A stretch of DNA of 48,650 nt from Nitrospirota bacterium (GCA_029858285.1 JAOUFN010000018.1:1-48650), one strand, 5' to 3'. Shown: positions 35,817-45,302, counted from the first letter of the stretch. Program-made: numbers and translations. The notes: a model not told the origin generated them from the sequence alone.

Positions 35817-37732
35817 ACCCGGCAGCCCCGGCAGGTCCGGCAGCCCCGGCAGGTCCGGTGCCCTCCGCGCCACGCATCCGCCTCCTCCCCGACCCCCTGG
35901 TAGACCAGATCGCCGCTGGTGAGGTGGTGGAACGCCCCGCCTCGGTGGTCAAGGAACTGCTGGAAAACGCCCTCGACTCCGGCGCCACCCGCATCGGTAT
36001 CGACGTGGAGCACGGCGGCAAGCGGCGCATCCGCATCAGCGACGACGGCGGCGGCATCCACCCGGACGACCTGCCGCTGGCGGTCACCCGCCACGCCACC
36101 AGCAAAATCCGCAGCCTGGACGACCTGAGCGCCATCCGCTCCCTGGGCTTTCGGGGCGAGGCCCTGCCCAGCATCGCGTCGGTTTCGCACCTGACCATCA
36201 CCTCCACTCTGGCCGGTTCCGGCGAGGGGTGCTGCCTGACCGTGTCCGGCGGCAGTCGGCCCCAGGTCCGCCCCTCCCCCCCCGTTCCCGGCACCACCGT
36301 GGACGTGGTGGACCTGTTCTACAACACCCCGGCCCGCGCCAAATTCCTGAAGGGCGACACCACCGAGTGGGGCCACATCGTCGAGGCCGTCACCGAAACC
36401 GCCCTCGGCGCCCCCGGCGTGACCTTTGTCCTCACCCACAACGGCCGCCCGGCGCGCCGTCTGGAGGCCGTCGCCTCCTTCGCGGAGCGCGCCCGCCAGC
36501 TCTGCCCCGAAGAGGTGGCCGAGCAACTGCTTCCCCTGCAACAGACCGACGCCACCGGCGCCATGGCGCTGGAAGGGGTAATTTCCCGCCCCGGCTTCCA
36601 CCGCGCCACCCGCGAGCACCAGCGGCTGATCGTGGGCGGCCGCCCGGTACGCAACGCCACCATCGGCCACGCCGTTTACGCCGCCTGCGAAACGGCCCTG
36701 CCGGGGGGGCGTCACCCGGTGTTTTTTCTGTCCCTGAGCCTCGACCCGGCCCAGGTGGACGTCAACGTCCACCCCGCCAAGCGCGAGATTCGCCTGGCCC
36801 ACGGCAACGCCGTCCACCACTTTGTGCGCGAGGCCGTGCGCGAGGCCCTGGGGGGCTTCAGGGGCAACACCCTGCGCCTCACCCGCCTGCCCGCCGCCGA
36901 CGCCCCGGACGCCAGCCCGACGCCGGGCGGCGGCGACTGGGCCGAGCGGGTGCGCCAGGCGGCGGTGCGTTCCCTGTCCGTGGCGCGGGAACCGGCCACC
37001 CTGTTTGCCGCCCCCCCGCGCAGCCTCGCCGCAGGTGCGGCCATGGGTACTCCGGCGGGTACCCCGGCGCCGAGCGCAGGTGCCGATACTGACGCAACTC
37101 CATTCCCCCCCTTGCTCCCGGACACCGCTCCGGCGCGGGTGCTGGGGCAGATGCAACACACCTTCATCCTGGCCGAGCAGGGCGACCACCTGCGCATCGT
37201 GGACCAGCACACCGCCCACGAGCGCGTGCTGTTCGAGCGGCTGCTGGCGCGGGTGGAGCGTCAGGGTCTGCCCGGCCAGCGCCTGCTGGTGCCCATCGAC
37301 ATGGAACTGCCCGCCAGCGCCATTGCCCGGCTGCAAACCCACGCCGCCGACCTGGCCCGGCTGGGCCTTGAGGTGGAGCCCTTCGGCAGCGGCGCGGTGG
37401 TGATCCGCACCGTGCCCGAACCCCTGGCCGGACGCGATCCGCGCCACCTGCTCACCGATCTGGTGGACGAACTGGCGGAGCAGGACAGCGCGAACGCCGC
37501 TGGCGCCGCAAGCGCCGCGCTTTCGGGCATGCTGCACCGGTTGCTGGCCACCGTCGCCTGCCACGCCGCCGTCAAGGCCGGCGACCCGCTGACCCACCCG
37601 CAGATGGAGCAGCTTTTGGCCGACCTGGAACAAACCGCCAACCCCCACACCTGTCCCCACGGCCGGGCGGTGACGGCAGTGCTGGAACGGGGCGCCATCA
37701 AGGGCCTTTTCGACCGCACCTGGGGCCGCTGA
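35813..37732 (+). CDS. mutL: DNA mismatch repair protein MutL, endonuclease type
   Basis: A 639-residue protein with a GTG start overlapping the previous TGA. An extra Pro/Ala tail precedes the GHKL ATPase core: [62 protein letters not shown]. The C-terminal dimerisation domain keeps the nicking-site motifs: [12 protein letters not shown] (variant of DQHAX2EX4E with Thr for Ala), [10 protein letters not shown] and CPHGRAV. MutL with these motifs nicks the new strand itself, so MutH-type methyl-directed repair is not expected. It belongs to the operon starting with the TolQ-like gene. Confidence 0.96.
   Translation: MNPAAPAGPAAPAGPVPSAPRIRLLPDPLVDQIAAGEVVERPASVVKELLENALDSGATRIGIDVEHGGKRRIRISDDGGGIHPDDLPLAVTRHATSKIRSLDDLSAIRSLGFRGEALPSIASVSHLTITSTLAGSGEGCCLTVSGGSRPQVRPSPPVPGTTVDVVDLFYNTPARAKFLKGDTTEWGHIVEAVTETALGAPGVTFVLTHNGRPARRLEAVASFAERARQLCPEEVAEQLLPLQQTDATGAMALEGVISRPGFHRATREHQRLIVGGRPVRNATIGHAVYAACETALPGGRHPVFFLSLSLDPAQVDVNVHPAKREIRLAHGNAVHHFVREAVREALGGFRGNTLRLTRLPAADAPDASPTPGGGDWAERVRQAAVRSLSVAREPATLFAAPPRSLAAGAAMGTPAGTPAPSAGADTDATPFPPLLPDTAPARVLGQMQHTFILAEQGDHLRIVDQHTAHERVLFERLLARVERQGLPGQRLLVPIDMELPASAIARLQTHAADLARLGLEVEPFGSGAVVIRTVPEPLAGRDPRHLLTDLVDELAEQDSANAAGAASAALSGMLHRLLATVACHAAVKAGDPLTHPQMEQLLADLEQTANPHTCPHGRAVTAVLERGAIKGLFDRTWGR
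35821..35856. repeat. 18-bp tandem duplication at the start of mutL
   Basis: Two perfect copies of an 18-bp unit (35821-35838, 35839-35856) encode a repeated Pro-Ala-Ala-Pro-Ala-Gly right after the GTG codon. The period is a multiple of three, so changes in copy number stay in frame. Confidence 0.9.
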
Positions 37733-37770
37733 CGCCCCGCCTTTGCGGCCATCCCAGGGACGGGATCACC

Positions 37771-39135
37771 ATGCCACGCCAACCCCATCAGCCCCAAACC
37801 CCCGAACAGGCTCCTTCCGGACAGGCGCCTCGCGGGCAAGGCTCCCGCGCCCCCCGCCACGTCACCTTGCGGGCCGCCGGAGCGGTCACCGTGCTGGCGG
37901 CGGCAGCCGTGGCGCTGGGGGCGTTTTCATGGTTCACCCACGAGCAGACCGATCTGGCCCAGCACACCGAATTTGCCCGCCCCATCCAGACCGGTCCGCC
38001 GCCGGTCTCCGTCACCTCCCTGTCCGCCGAGGAATGCGGGCGCTGCCACGCCGCCATCTATGCCGAATGGCGCACCACCATGCACGCCCGCGCCTGGACC
38101 GATCCGCTGGTGCAGTCCTACTGGAAGAAGGAAGGGGAGCTGTGGGTGTGCCGCACCTGCCACACTCCCCTGGAGGCCCAGCAGCCGGTGACCGTCCTGG
38201 CCGTGGAAGACGGCCACATCGACCGCCCCGTCACCGAGCCCAACGAACATTACGACCCGGCGCTGGTAGACGAAGGGGTCACCTGCGCCTCCTGCCATGT
38301 GCGCGGTGGCACGATTTTCGGCCCCAACCGCACCCCTGCGCCGGGCGCCCCGCACCCCACCGCCTACGACCCCAATCTGCTGTCGCCGGAGGCCTGTTAC
38401 CGCTGCCATCAGGTGCCGGACGGCGCCATGCCGTTCTTCGCCGGCGGCCCCTGCGCCGACGATTTCCAGTTTCGCAACGGCCCCTACGCGCGCAACGGCT
38501 ATACCTGTCAAAGCTGCCACATGCCCACGGTGGACCGGGCGGTGGCCTCCGGTTCCCCGGTGCGCTCCACCCGCAGCCACATCTGGCGCGGCGGCCACGC
38601 CCCGGAGATGCTGCGCAAGGCGCTCACCGTGCGTCTGGCCCCGGATGTCCCCCTGTGGGGCGACGGGCAGCGGCTGGTGTTCACCGCGCGCCTGACCAAC
38701 AGCGGCGCCGGGCACCCAATCCCCATTGGCGACCCCAACCGCCATTTCACGGTGCACTGGGAGCTGATCAACGACAAGGGCCGGGTGGTGCGCCACCGCA
38801 CCGACAAGGTGATTCGCCGCATACTGTGGAAGCCGGTGACGGTGGAGGTCAAGGACGGCCGCATCGCCCCCCTGTCGTTCCGCGACTTTGAATACAAGGT
38901 GCGCTCCCGGCGCGGCTGGCGGCTGCGGGTGACGGTGAACTACCACATCCTGACCGCGCACCAGAAGAAGGGCCTGGTCAAACGCCATGGCCTGCCGCCC
39001 GCGACGCCGGACCACATCGACCTGTACCGGCAGGAGGTAGACCTGAGCCCCGGCGCCCTTGTCCCCTCCGAGATGATGCCGGTGCCGTCCCCCGTGGCGA
39101 CCCTTGGCGCGGGCCGCCTTGCCGCTGCGGAATGA
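37771..39135 (+). CDS. Membrane-anchored pentaheme cytochrome c (c554-like)
   Basis: A 454-residue protein. A cytoplasmic Pro/Gln/Arg-rich tail (1-32) precedes one uncleaved-looking transmembrane segment (about 33-54, RAAGAVTVLAAAAVALGAF). The five haem motifs CGRCH, CRTCH, CASCH, CYRCH and CQSCH lie within residues about 89-250, in the cytochrome c554 style (ECGRCHAAIYAEWRTTMHARAW). The C-terminal 180 residues are haem-free and beta-rich (LVFTARLTNSGAGHPIPIGDPNRHF). It could draw electrons from the inner membrane into the periplasm. It starts 38 nt after mutL, probably co-transcribed with it, and is the only clearly inner-membrane-anchored cytochrome of the window. Confidence 0.87.
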   Translation: MPRQPHQPQTPEQAPSGQAPRGQGSRAPRHVTLRAAGAVTVLAAAAVALGAFSWFTHEQTDLAQHTEFARPIQTGPPPVSVTSLSAEECGRCHAAIYAEWRTTMHARAWTDPLVQSYWKKEGELWVCRTCHTPLEAQQPVTVLAVEDGHIDRPVTEPNEHYDPALVDEGVTCASCHVRGGTIFGPNRTPAPGAPHPTAYDPNLLSPEACYRCHQVPDGAMPFFAGGPCADDFQFRNGPYARNGYTCQSCHMPTVDRAVASGSPVRSTRSHIWRGGHAPEMLRKALTVRLAPDVPLWGDGQRLVFTARLTNSGAGHPIPIGDPNRHFTVHWELINDKGRVVRHRTDKVIRRILWKPVTVEVKDGRIAPLSFRDFEYKVRSRRGWRLRVTVNYHILTAHQKKGLVKRHGLPPATPDHIDLYRQEVDLSPGALVPSEMMPVPSPVATLGAGRLAAAE

Positions 39136-39534
39136 CCGGGCGGTGTGGCGTCCAGGCACCGGCGCCACGCGGCGCGAAAATATTTATTTTGCCAAATTCG
39201 TGATTTTTCCCCCACGGAGGGAAAAACGCGGTACAGTACGCCCTGTCCCTCCCGCAGAAGGGAGGCACCGTTTCCCACCCTTCCGGCATCCTTCTGACAG
39301 CAGGCGACCACAGGTTGGAGACGCAACGGTGCGGTGCGTCGTGGCGTGCCGCCCGGGGATCCCGCGTTTTCCCCTGCCAGTGGAGTCGCGAGCGTCTGAA
39401 CGGTCAGACGCGGTTTCCTTCACTTCAGTCCACACCCTTCCCGTGACGGGCGGGCGCGGGCGTCGCATTGGCGCCCCGCTGGAACCGGCACGGCCAGACA
39501 ACGCTGTTGATTAATCCATGTTGAGAGAAAAGCG
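39136..39534. other. Long leader/spacer before RRM gene
   Basis: This 399-bp stretch has no plausible gene. It holds an AT-rich segment (39175-39215), a small CCTCCC/GGGAGG hairpin (39248-39265) and a better hairpin at 39392-39411. The RRM ATG at 39535 has GAGA about 10 nt upstream. A structured leader would suit a cold- or stress-controlled RNA-binding protein gene, but no promoter pair convinced me. Confidence 0.45.
39392..39411 (+). promoter_or_regulatory. 8-bp leader hairpin
   Basis: Perfect arms GCGTCTGA (39392-39399) and TCAGACGC (39404-39411) enclose a 4-nt loop. It lies 123 nt before the RRM start. It could be an element of the leader RNA or a dyad for a regulator. Confidence 0.45.
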
Positions 39535-39819
39535 ATGAATCTTTTTGTTGGCAACCTTTCCTTTGAAACCACCGACCGTGACCTGCGCGAAGCCTTCGAA
39601 CAGTTCGGTCAGGTGAACTCGGTGGCGGTGATCTCCGACCGCGAGACCGGCCGTTCGCGCGGCTTTGGCTTCGTCGAGATGTCCGACACCGATGCGCGTG
39701 CCGCCATCGAAGGTTTGAACCAGAAGGACCTGAACGGTCGCACCCTGAGCGTCAACGAGGCGAAGCCCCGTGAGTCGAACCGTGGTGGCGGCGGTGGTGG
39801 TCGTCGCGAGCGCTACTAG
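39535..39819 (+). CDS. RRM-domain RNA-binding protein, Gly-rich tail
   Basis: A 94-residue protein. One RRM (residues 1-80) contains RNP2 LFVGNLSF (residues 3-10) and RNP1 RGFGFVEM (about 42-49). The tail SNRGGGGGGRRERY is the Gly/Arg type. Such small proteins (Rbp family of cyanobacteria, also common in proteobacteria) bind RNA and are frequently induced by cold. It is monocistronic, with its own strong terminator. Confidence 0.95.
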   Translation: MNLFVGNLSFETTDRDLREAFEQFGQVNSVAVISDRETGRSRGFGFVEMSDTDARAAIEGLNQKDLNGRTLSVNEAKPRESNRGGGGGGRRERY

Positions 39820-39901
39820 CAGATTCCCTGCTTGGCGCCCGCTGACCCCTTTCCGGCCGGAGACATAACGTCTCCCGCCTGAAGGCGTCCGAAAAAATGA
39901 A

Positions 39902-39939
39902 CCGGGGGCAGGCCGTCAGGCCTGCCCCCGGTTTTTTTT
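39902..39939 (+). terminator. Intrinsic terminator of RRM gene
   Basis: A perfect 13-bp stem (39902-39914 and 39919-39931) with loop GTCA is followed by eight T residues (39932-39939). It is the clearest Rho-independent terminator in the window. A second small hairpin (GGAGAC/GTCTCC, 39859-39875) lies between the stop codon and it. Confidence 0.95.
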
Positions 39940-39988
39940 GTGCGGGGAAGGGGGACCAGGGGGGAGGTTGCTTAAAATTGCGGGGGGC

Positions 39989-40042
39989 GTTATTTTAGGA
40001 TTCGGCATTTTTGTAAAATAACATCGGGCACTATTTTAGGAT
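39989..40042 (+). promoter_or_regulatory. Operator-like repeats before the Fic gene
   Basis: Three copies of one half-site: GTTATTTTA (39989-39997), its exact reverse complement TAAAATAAC (40014-40022), and TATTTTAGGAT (40032-40042), which repeats 39991-40001 exactly, 41 bp (about four helical turns) on. The last ends 8 nt before the ATG. These AT-rich sites stand out against the GC-rich surroundings and overlap the expected promoter. The gene ends in a winged-helix domain, so autoregulation is the simplest reading. Confidence 0.6.
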
Positions 40043-40050
40043 CGGAACGG

Positions 40051-41220
40051 ATGAAGCGGGAACCGCAAGGACATTACGTGACCACATCCACCGTGGGTGA
40101 GGCGGTGCGGGCCTTCGTTCCCGCCCCCCTGCCCCCCGATCCCCCCGTGACCTGGAACCCGGAACTGCGCAACAAATTCGATCTGGCGCTGCTGGCCCTG
40201 GGTCGGTTGGACGCCATCTCCACGCTGCTGCCCGACACATCGCTGTTTCTGTACATGTATGTGCGCAAGGAGGCTGTGTTGTCGTCCATGATTGAGGGCA
40301 CCCAGTCGTCTCTCTCCGACCTGCTTTTGTTCGAACTGGATCAGGAGGCGGGGGTGCCGCTGGACGACGTGATGGAGGTCAGCCGCTACGTGGTCGCCCT
40401 GGACCACGGCCTGGCTCGCCTCTCGAAGGGCTTTCCGCTGTCGCTCCGCCTGCTGCGGGAGATCCACGACGTGCTGCTGTCTTCTGGCAGGGGCGCCGAC
40501 AAGGCCCCCGGGGAGTTCCGCCGCAGCCAGAACTGGATTGGCGGCACGCGCCCCGGCAACGCCGCGTTCGTGCCACCTCCGGCGGAGCGGGTGCCGGAGT
40601 GCATGGGCAGTCTGGAGATGTTTCTTCACGACCAGCCGGAACCGACTCCGGCATTGCTCAAAGCCGCCCTGGCCCACGTCCAGTTCGAGACGATTCACCC
40701 GTTTCTGGACGGCAACGGTCGTGTCGGTCGCCTCCTCATCACCCTGCTGTTGTGTGAGCAGAATGTGTTGCGGGAACCCATGCTCTACCTCAGCCTGTAT
40801 TTCAAGGCGCACCGCAACCGGTATTACGAACTTCTCAACCGGGTGCGGCTGGAGGGCGACTGGGAGGCGTGGCTGGAGTTTTTCGCCGACGCGGTTCTCG
40901 CCACCGCCACCCAGGCGGTGGAGACGGCCAACCAACTGATGTCCCTCGCCCGCGAGGACCGGGACAAGATCGGCGCTCTGGGCCGCCCCGCCTCTTCCGC
41001 CCTGCGGGTGCATCAATCACTGCTGGAGCGCCCCATCGCCACGGCGGGCGGGCTGGCGGACAGGACGGGGCTCACCCCGGCGACGGTGAATCGCTGTCTG
41101 GCGCACCTGACGCGACTCGGCATCGTCCGGGAACGGACCCGGCAAAGGCGCAACCGGGTGTTCAGCTATGCCGCCTACGTTGATGTGATGGAGCGCGGCA
41201 CCGAGCCGCCGGGGGTGTAA
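40051..41220 (+). CDS. Fic family protein with inhibitory helix and C-terminal winged helix
   Basis: A 389-residue protein. The Fic core motif is H216PFLDGNGRVGR227, complete for AMP-transfer (catalytic His, Asn-Gly-Arg). The N-terminal inhibitory motif (S/T)xxxE(G/N) is present as S78-S-M-I-E82-G83, so this is a class II Fic protein whose own Glu blocks ATP gamma-phosphate placement. The last 80 residues have a helix-turn-helix pattern (LADRTGLTPATVNRCLAHLTRLGIVRE). Targets cannot be read from sequence. It stands alone between the RRM terminator and convergent queC, with operator-like repeats before it; no Phd-like antitoxin gene adjoins. Confidence 0.93.
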   Translation: MKREPQGHYVTTSTVGEAVRAFVPAPLPPDPPVTWNPELRNKFDLALLALGRLDAISTLLPDTSLFLYMYVRKEAVLSSMIEGTQSSLSDLLLFELDQEAGVPLDDVMEVSRYVVALDHGLARLSKGFPLSLRLLREIHDVLLSSGRGADKAPGEFRRSQNWIGGTRPGNAAFVPPPAERVPECMGSLEMFLHDQPEPTPALLKAALAHVQFETIHPFLDGNGRVGRLLITLLLCEQNVLREPMLYLSLYFKAHRNRYYELLNRVRLEGDWEAWLEFFADAVLATATQAVETANQLMSLAREDRDKIGALGRPASSALRVHQSLLERPIATAGGLADRTGLTPATVNRCLAHLTRLGIVRERTRQRRNRVFSYAAYVDVMERGTEPPGV

Positions 41221-41247
41221 CGTCTCCGCCGGGACGAGAGTCCCCCC

Positions 41248-41934
41248 TCACCCCACCCCGGCCTCTGTAAACCCCTTCTGCCGCAGCACGCAGCTATCGC
41301 ACTGGCCGCAGGCGTGCCCCTGTTCATCCGGGTCGTAGCAACTGCGGGTCATGGAATAATCCACCCTCAGCCGTAACCCCTCTTTAATAATCTCCGCCTT
41401 GCTCATGCGCAGCAGCGGGGCGTGAAGGGTAAAGGGGCTGCCCTCCACCCCGGCTTTGGTGGCCAGATTCGCCAGCCGCTCGAAGGCTTCCAGATATTCC
41501 GCGCGGCAGTCGGGGTAGCCGGAATAGTCCAGGGCGTTGGCGCCGATAAAAATGTCCCGCGCCCCCAACACCTCGGCGTAGCCCAAGGCCAGTGACAAAA
41601 ACACCGTGTTGCGCGCCGGCACGTAGGTGACGGGGATGTCCGCGCCCATCCGGGCCGCGCTGCGCCCCTTGGGCACGGCAATGTCCGCCGTCAGGGCGCT
41701 GCCCCCCAGCACGTCCAGCCCCACCGGCACGATCACATGCCCCGCCGCCCCCAGGGCGGACGCCACCCGCCGCGCCGCCTCCAGTTCCACCCGATGCCGC
41801 TGGCCGTAGTCGAAGCTGATGCAGTGGCAGACATACCCCGCCTCCCGCGCCAGCGCCAGCACCGTGGCCGAATCCAGCCCGCCGGACAGCAGGATCACCG
41901 CCTTTCTGGAGGCCTTTTGCACCGTCGTCTGCAT
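41248..41934 (-). CDS. queC: 7-cyano-7-deazaguanine synthase
   Basis: A 228-residue protein of usual length. The ATP-pyrophosphatase P-loop is SGGLDS (residues 17-22), followed by FDYGQRH and [13 protein letters not shown], with the zinc site [18 protein letters not shown] near the C-terminus. QueC converts 7-carboxy-7-deazaguanine to preQ0 in queuosine biosynthesis. I chose ATG 41934 because the motif then lies at the normal distance from the N-terminus; frames extending to 42264 cross the divergent gene. queD and queE are not here. Confidence 0.95.
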   Translation of the reverse strand: MQTTVQKASRKAVILLSGGLDSATVLALAREAGYVCHCISFDYGQRHRVELEAARRVASALGAAGHVIVPVGLDVLGGSALTADIAVPKGRSAARMGADIPVTYVPARNTVFLSLALGYAEVLGARDIFIGANALDYSGYPDCRAEYLEAFERLANLATKAGVEGSPFTLHAPLLRMSKAEIIKEGLRLRVDYSMTRSCYDPDEQGHACGQCDSCVLRQKGFTEAGVG

Positions 41935-42133
41935 GGGGGCGATTGTGGCCAGCCACGCCCGGGGCGTCAAGCCTGGGGGATTCGGCAGGGGGACGTCTGG
42001 CGCCGCTTCCGTTACAATGACCGACACATGGGGCCAACACATGGGCCGAAACCGGGCGGCGCGCCTCCCGGCCACGGCTGCCGTTGGTGTATGCCCCCCG
42101 TCCCGCTGTTTTTTTCTGGAAGGCCAATAACCC

Positions 42134-43144
42134 GTGACTGAACCCGAAAATCCCCTGGGCAAGGCCCAGTCCACCTTTGTGGACCGCCTGCCGCATCGTA
42201 CCACCGCCGCCGAGAAAATTCCCCTCGCCGACGCACTGGGTCGCACCCTGCATGCCGACGTCACCGCGCCGGAACCCGCCCCGCCCTACCCCCGCGCCAT
42301 CGCCGAGGGCTTCATCATTTATGCCGCATCGGCCCACGGCGCGTCGGAGGAGTCTCCCAGGTCCTTCAAGATTGTGGGCACCTGCCTGCCGGGGGACGCC
42401 ACCTTTCCACCCCTGCAACCCGGCGAGGCGGTAGAGGTCGCCTGCGGCAGTCTGGTGCCGGACGGCCCCGTGGCCCTGGCCCGCATGTGGGAGGCCAAAC
42501 GCGACGGCAACACCGTGCGCGTCAGCCGTCCGTTTCCGCCGCGCTTCTTCATCGAGGAAACCGGCTGCGACATGAGCCTTGGCGCCATGATCGCCCCCGC
42601 CGGCACCGTGCTCGGAGCGGACCATATCGGCCTGATCGCCACCCAGGGCATCGCCAGCGTGAGCGTCGCCCGCGCCCCCCGCGTCACCGTGTTCGCCTCC
42701 GGCGACGAGGTGGTGCCGTTCGATCAGCAACTCAGCCCCGGCCTCATCCGCGACTCCAACACCCCCATGCTGTGCGCGGCCATCGCCGCCGCCGGAGGGG
42801 TGGCCAACGCGGGCGGCATCATGCAGGACGACTTTGCCCGCTGTGTGGACATCATCCGCGAGGCCCTGAAGCACGCGGACATGATCGTCATCGCCGGGGG
42901 CACCGCCGTGGGCGGGCGCGACTTCGTGTCGGACCTGCTGCGCGAGGTGGGCGAACTGCTGGTGGACGGCGTGCCCATGAAATCCGGCCGCCCCCTGATC
43001 ATGGGCGTGGCGGAGGGCGGCCACAAACCCATCGTTTGCGTGGCCGGGCACCCCCCGGAGGCGTTGCGCGGCTTCCGCCTGTTCGGCGTGGCCGCCATCG
43101 ACCGGCTGCTGGGGCGCGACCGCCCCCTGCCCGCCGACGCCTGA
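42134..43144 (+). CDS. MoeA-like molybdopterin-binding protein, short form
   Basis: A 336-residue protein, GTG start with GGAAGG 10 nt upstream. It follows the MoeA order ([94 protein letters not shown]) but differs at known sites: MoeA SGGVSVG reads AGGTAVGG, and GLPGNPVSA reads [11 protein letters not shown]. It also ends before the C-terminal beta-barrel (domain IV), so it is about 70 residues shorter than MoeA. Molybdate insertion is therefore uncertain. No other moa or moe gene lies near. Confidence 0.78.
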   Translation: MTEPENPLGKAQSTFVDRLPHRTTAAEKIPLADALGRTLHADVTAPEPAPPYPRAIAEGFIIYAASAHGASEESPRSFKIVGTCLPGDATFPPLQPGEAVEVACGSLVPDGPVALARMWEAKRDGNTVRVSRPFPPRFFIEETGCDMSLGAMIAPAGTVLGADHIGLIATQGIASVSVARAPRVTVFASGDEVVPFDQQLSPGLIRDSNTPMLCAAIAAAGGVANAGGIMQDDFARCVDIIREALKHADMIVIAGGTAVGGRDFVSDLLREVGELLVDGVPMKSGRPLIMGVAEGGHKPIVCVAGHPPEALRGFRLFGVAAIDRLLGRDRPLPADA

Positions 43145-43212
43145 GGCGCAAAAAACACCCCGCGCATGACGCCGATGCCGAAGTCGGCTATCGTCTTAGC
43201 GGGAGACTTGAT

Positions 43213-43239
43213 CCGGTGACCCGGTAACCCGGTCACCGG
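43213..43239. promoter_or_regulatory. 9-bp dyad next to the tandem repeat
   Basis: CCGGTGACC (43213-43221) and GGTCACCGG (43231-43239) are perfect inverted copies around a 9-nt centre that itself repeats CCGGT/ACCC words. It lies 8 bp before the repeat array. It could be a protein-binding dyad or hairpin. Confidence 0.5.
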
Positions 43240-43247
43240 ACCTTCGC

Positions 43248-43343
43248 AAATCGCCCGGCAAATCGCCCGGCAAATCGCCCGGCAAATCGCCCGGCAAATC
43301 GCCCGGCAAATCGCCCGGCAAATCGCCCGGCAAATCGCCCGGC
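43248..43343. repeat. Eight perfect 12-bp tandem repeats (minisatellite)
   Basis: The unit aaatcgcccggc occurs eight times without a mismatch. No spacer sequence separates the units, so it is not a CRISPR. It lies 243 bp upstream of the sdhA start and outside any credible gene. The perfect copies indicate recent expansion or active slippage; each copy shifts DNA by about 1.1 helical turns. Confidence 0.97.
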
Positions 43344-43586
43344 ACACCGGTCGGTGGCTCATCCCGAGGGCCGCTTCGACCGAAAAGGAGACCCCCGGCG
43401 GCCACCGTGGCCAGCGGGGGCACAGGGTCAGGACATCCGGGAAACGACATCGGGTAACCGGCTTCAGGAGAGGGGAGACCGTCACTTGCACCCACGCACG
43501 CGTGCGTTCCATCATGGACATCAGCCTGCCCGCGCCACCACCGCGGCGGCGCCGTCACACCTTGCCACGCCCCCCGGAGGCACCCC

Positions 43587-45260
43587 ATGAGCATGCTGTC
43601 CCACGACGTCATCATTGTCGGCGCGGGCCTGGCGGGCATGCGCGCCGCGCTGGAGTTCGCCCCCGGCGTAGACGTGGCGATGATCTCCAAGGTCCACCCC
43701 GTGCGCTCCCACTCCGGCGCCGCCCAGGGCGGGGTCAACGCCGCCCTGCACGAAGACGACTCGTGGGAGAACCACGCCTACGACACGGTGAAGGGTTCCG
43801 ACTACCTGGGCGACCAGGACGCCATCGAGATCATGTGCCGCGAGGCCCCCTCCGACATCCGCCAGATGGAGCACTGGGGGGTGATCTTTTCCCGCAATGA
43901 CGAGGAGCGCATCGCCCAGCGCCCCTTCGGCGGGGCCGGTTATCCGCGCACCTGCTACGCCGCCGACCGCACCGGCCACGCCCTGCTGCACGCCATGTAC
44001 GAACGGGTGATGCGGCGCGGCGTGAAGGTTTATGAAGAGTGGTTTCTGCTGTCCCTGATCATGGAGGACGGCGAGTGCCGGGGCATCGTGGCCCTGGACA
44101 TCCCCACCGGCCAGGTGGTGTCCATGCGCGCCCGCGCCGTGGTCATGGCCACCGGCGGCTACGGGCGGGTCTACCGCACCAGTTCCAACGGCCTGGTCAA
44201 CACCGGCGACGGCATGGCCGTGTGCTACGAGGCGGGCGCCCCGCTGATGGACATGGAGTTCGTCCAGTTCCACCCCACCACCCTCAAATCCAACGGCGTG
44301 CTCATCACCGAAGGCAGCCGGGGCGAGGGCGGCACCCTGATCAACGCCCTGGGCGAACGGTTTATGAAGACCTACGCCCCCAACGCCATGGAGCTGGCCA
44401 GCCGCGACGTGGTGTCGCGCGCCGAGCAGACCGAAATTCTCGAGGGGCGCGGAGTGGACGGCTGCGTGCTGCTGGACCTGCGCCACCTGGGACGCGAAAA
44501 GATTCTGGAACGCCTGCCCCAGATCCGCGAACTGGCCATCAAGTTTGCCGGTACCGATCCCATCGAGGTGCCGATCCCGGTGCGCCCCGGCGCCCACTAT
44601 TCCATGGGCGGCATCAAGGCCGATTTCAACGGCGCCACCCCCCTTCCAGGCCTGTTCGCCGCCGGAGAATGCTCCTGCGTTTCGGTGCACGGGGCCAACC
44701 GTCTGGGGGGCAACTCGCTGCTGGAAACCCTGGTGTTTGGCCGCCGCACCGGCGCCTTCGTCAACGACTATCTGGTGGGGCGGCCCATGCCGTCGCCCGC
44801 CGACACCCACCGGGTGGAACAGGAAAAACGCCTGGCGGAAATGGTAGCGCGCCCCGCCGGCGAACGCGGCTGGGCGCTGCGCGAGGAGCTGGGCACCATG
44901 ATGAACCGCAACGTCGGCGTGTTCCGCGACCGCGCCGGGCTGGAGGCCGCAGTGACGGTGGCCGCCAACGTGGCCGAACGCGCCAGACGCCAGTGGGTGA
45001 TGGACAAGGGGAAAATCTTCAACACCGACCTCACCGAAGCCCTTGAATTGCAGCACGTCACCGAGCTGGCGCGGGTCATCATCGCCGGGGCGCTGGCGCG
45101 GGAAGAGTCCCGCGGCGCCCACTTCCGCAAGGATTTCACCACCCGCGATGACGCCAAATGGATGCGCCACACCCTGGCCCACCCCGACCCGGACGGCCCA
45201 AAGCTGAGCCACGCGCCGGTAGCGTTCACGCGCTTCGAACCCAAGGAGCGTACTTACTGA
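43587..45260 (+). CDS. sdhA: Succinate dehydrogenase/fumarate reductase flavoprotein subunit (type E complex)
   Basis: A 557-residue protein with GGAGG 6 nt before the ATG. FAD-binding [16 protein letters not shown] (N-terminus) and the covalent-FAD loop [10 protein letters not shown] (His42) are present, with the capping-domain and active-site segments [40 protein letters not shown] and [19 protein letters not shown]. The enzyme interconverts succinate and fumarate. No twin-arginine signal is present, so unlike the periplasm-facing Mfr enzyme of Wolinella the site should face the cytoplasm. First gene of a three-gene operon; 42 bp separate it from sdhB. No cytochrome b membrane subunit accompanies it, as expected for type E. 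Confidence 0.94.
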   Translation: MSMLSHDVIIVGAGLAGMRAALEFAPGVDVAMISKVHPVRSHSGAAQGGVNAALHEDDSWENHAYDTVKGSDYLGDQDAIEIMCREAPSDIRQMEHWGVIFSRNDEERIAQRPFGGAGYPRTCYAADRTGHALLHAMYERVMRRGVKVYEEWFLLSLIMEDGECRGIVALDIPTGQVVSMRARAVVMATGGYGRVYRTSSNGLVNTGDGMAVCYEAGAPLMDMEFVQFHPTTLKSNGVLITEGSRGEGGTLINALGERFMKTYAPNAMELASRDVVSRAEQTEILEGRGVDGCVLLDLRHLGREKILERLPQIRELAIKFAGTDPIEVPIPVRPGAHYSMGGIKADFNGATPLPGLFAAGECSCVSVHGANRLGGNSLLETLVFGRRTGAFVNDYLVGRPMPSPADTHRVEQEKRLAEMVARPAGERGWALREELGTMMNRNVGVFRDRAGLEAAVTVAANVAERARRQWVMDKGKIFNTDLTEALELQHVTELARVIIAGALAREESRGAHFRKDFTTRDDAKWMRHTLAHPDPDGPKLSHAPVAFTRFEPKERTY

Positions 45261-45302
45261 GGCGGGGCCGGGACAGGCATTTTACCGACAGGCAACCAGA
45301 CC

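Larger units (their letters stand above)
43145..43586. other. Intergenic region with dyad and minisatellite before the sdh operon
   Basis: A 442-bp gap without a credible gene. Frames through it on the minus strand only translate the repeat (PGDL or CRAI periods). It holds the hairpin at 43213-43239, the 12-bp repeat at 43248-43343 and about 240 bp of ordinary sequence before the sdhA ribosome binding site. I could not find a convincing promoter pair, although the operon promoter should be here. Confidence 0.6.

Noticed and set aside
43248-43343. CRISPR array
   Set aside because: The units are directly adjacent 12-mers with no spacers and no cas genes.
43196-43738. Minus-strand frame reading the 12-bp repeat as a PGDL-repeat protein
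   Set aside because: It runs antisense into sdhA, has no ribosome binding site, and the other minus frame reads the same DNA as CRAI repeats. The repeat is better called non-coding.
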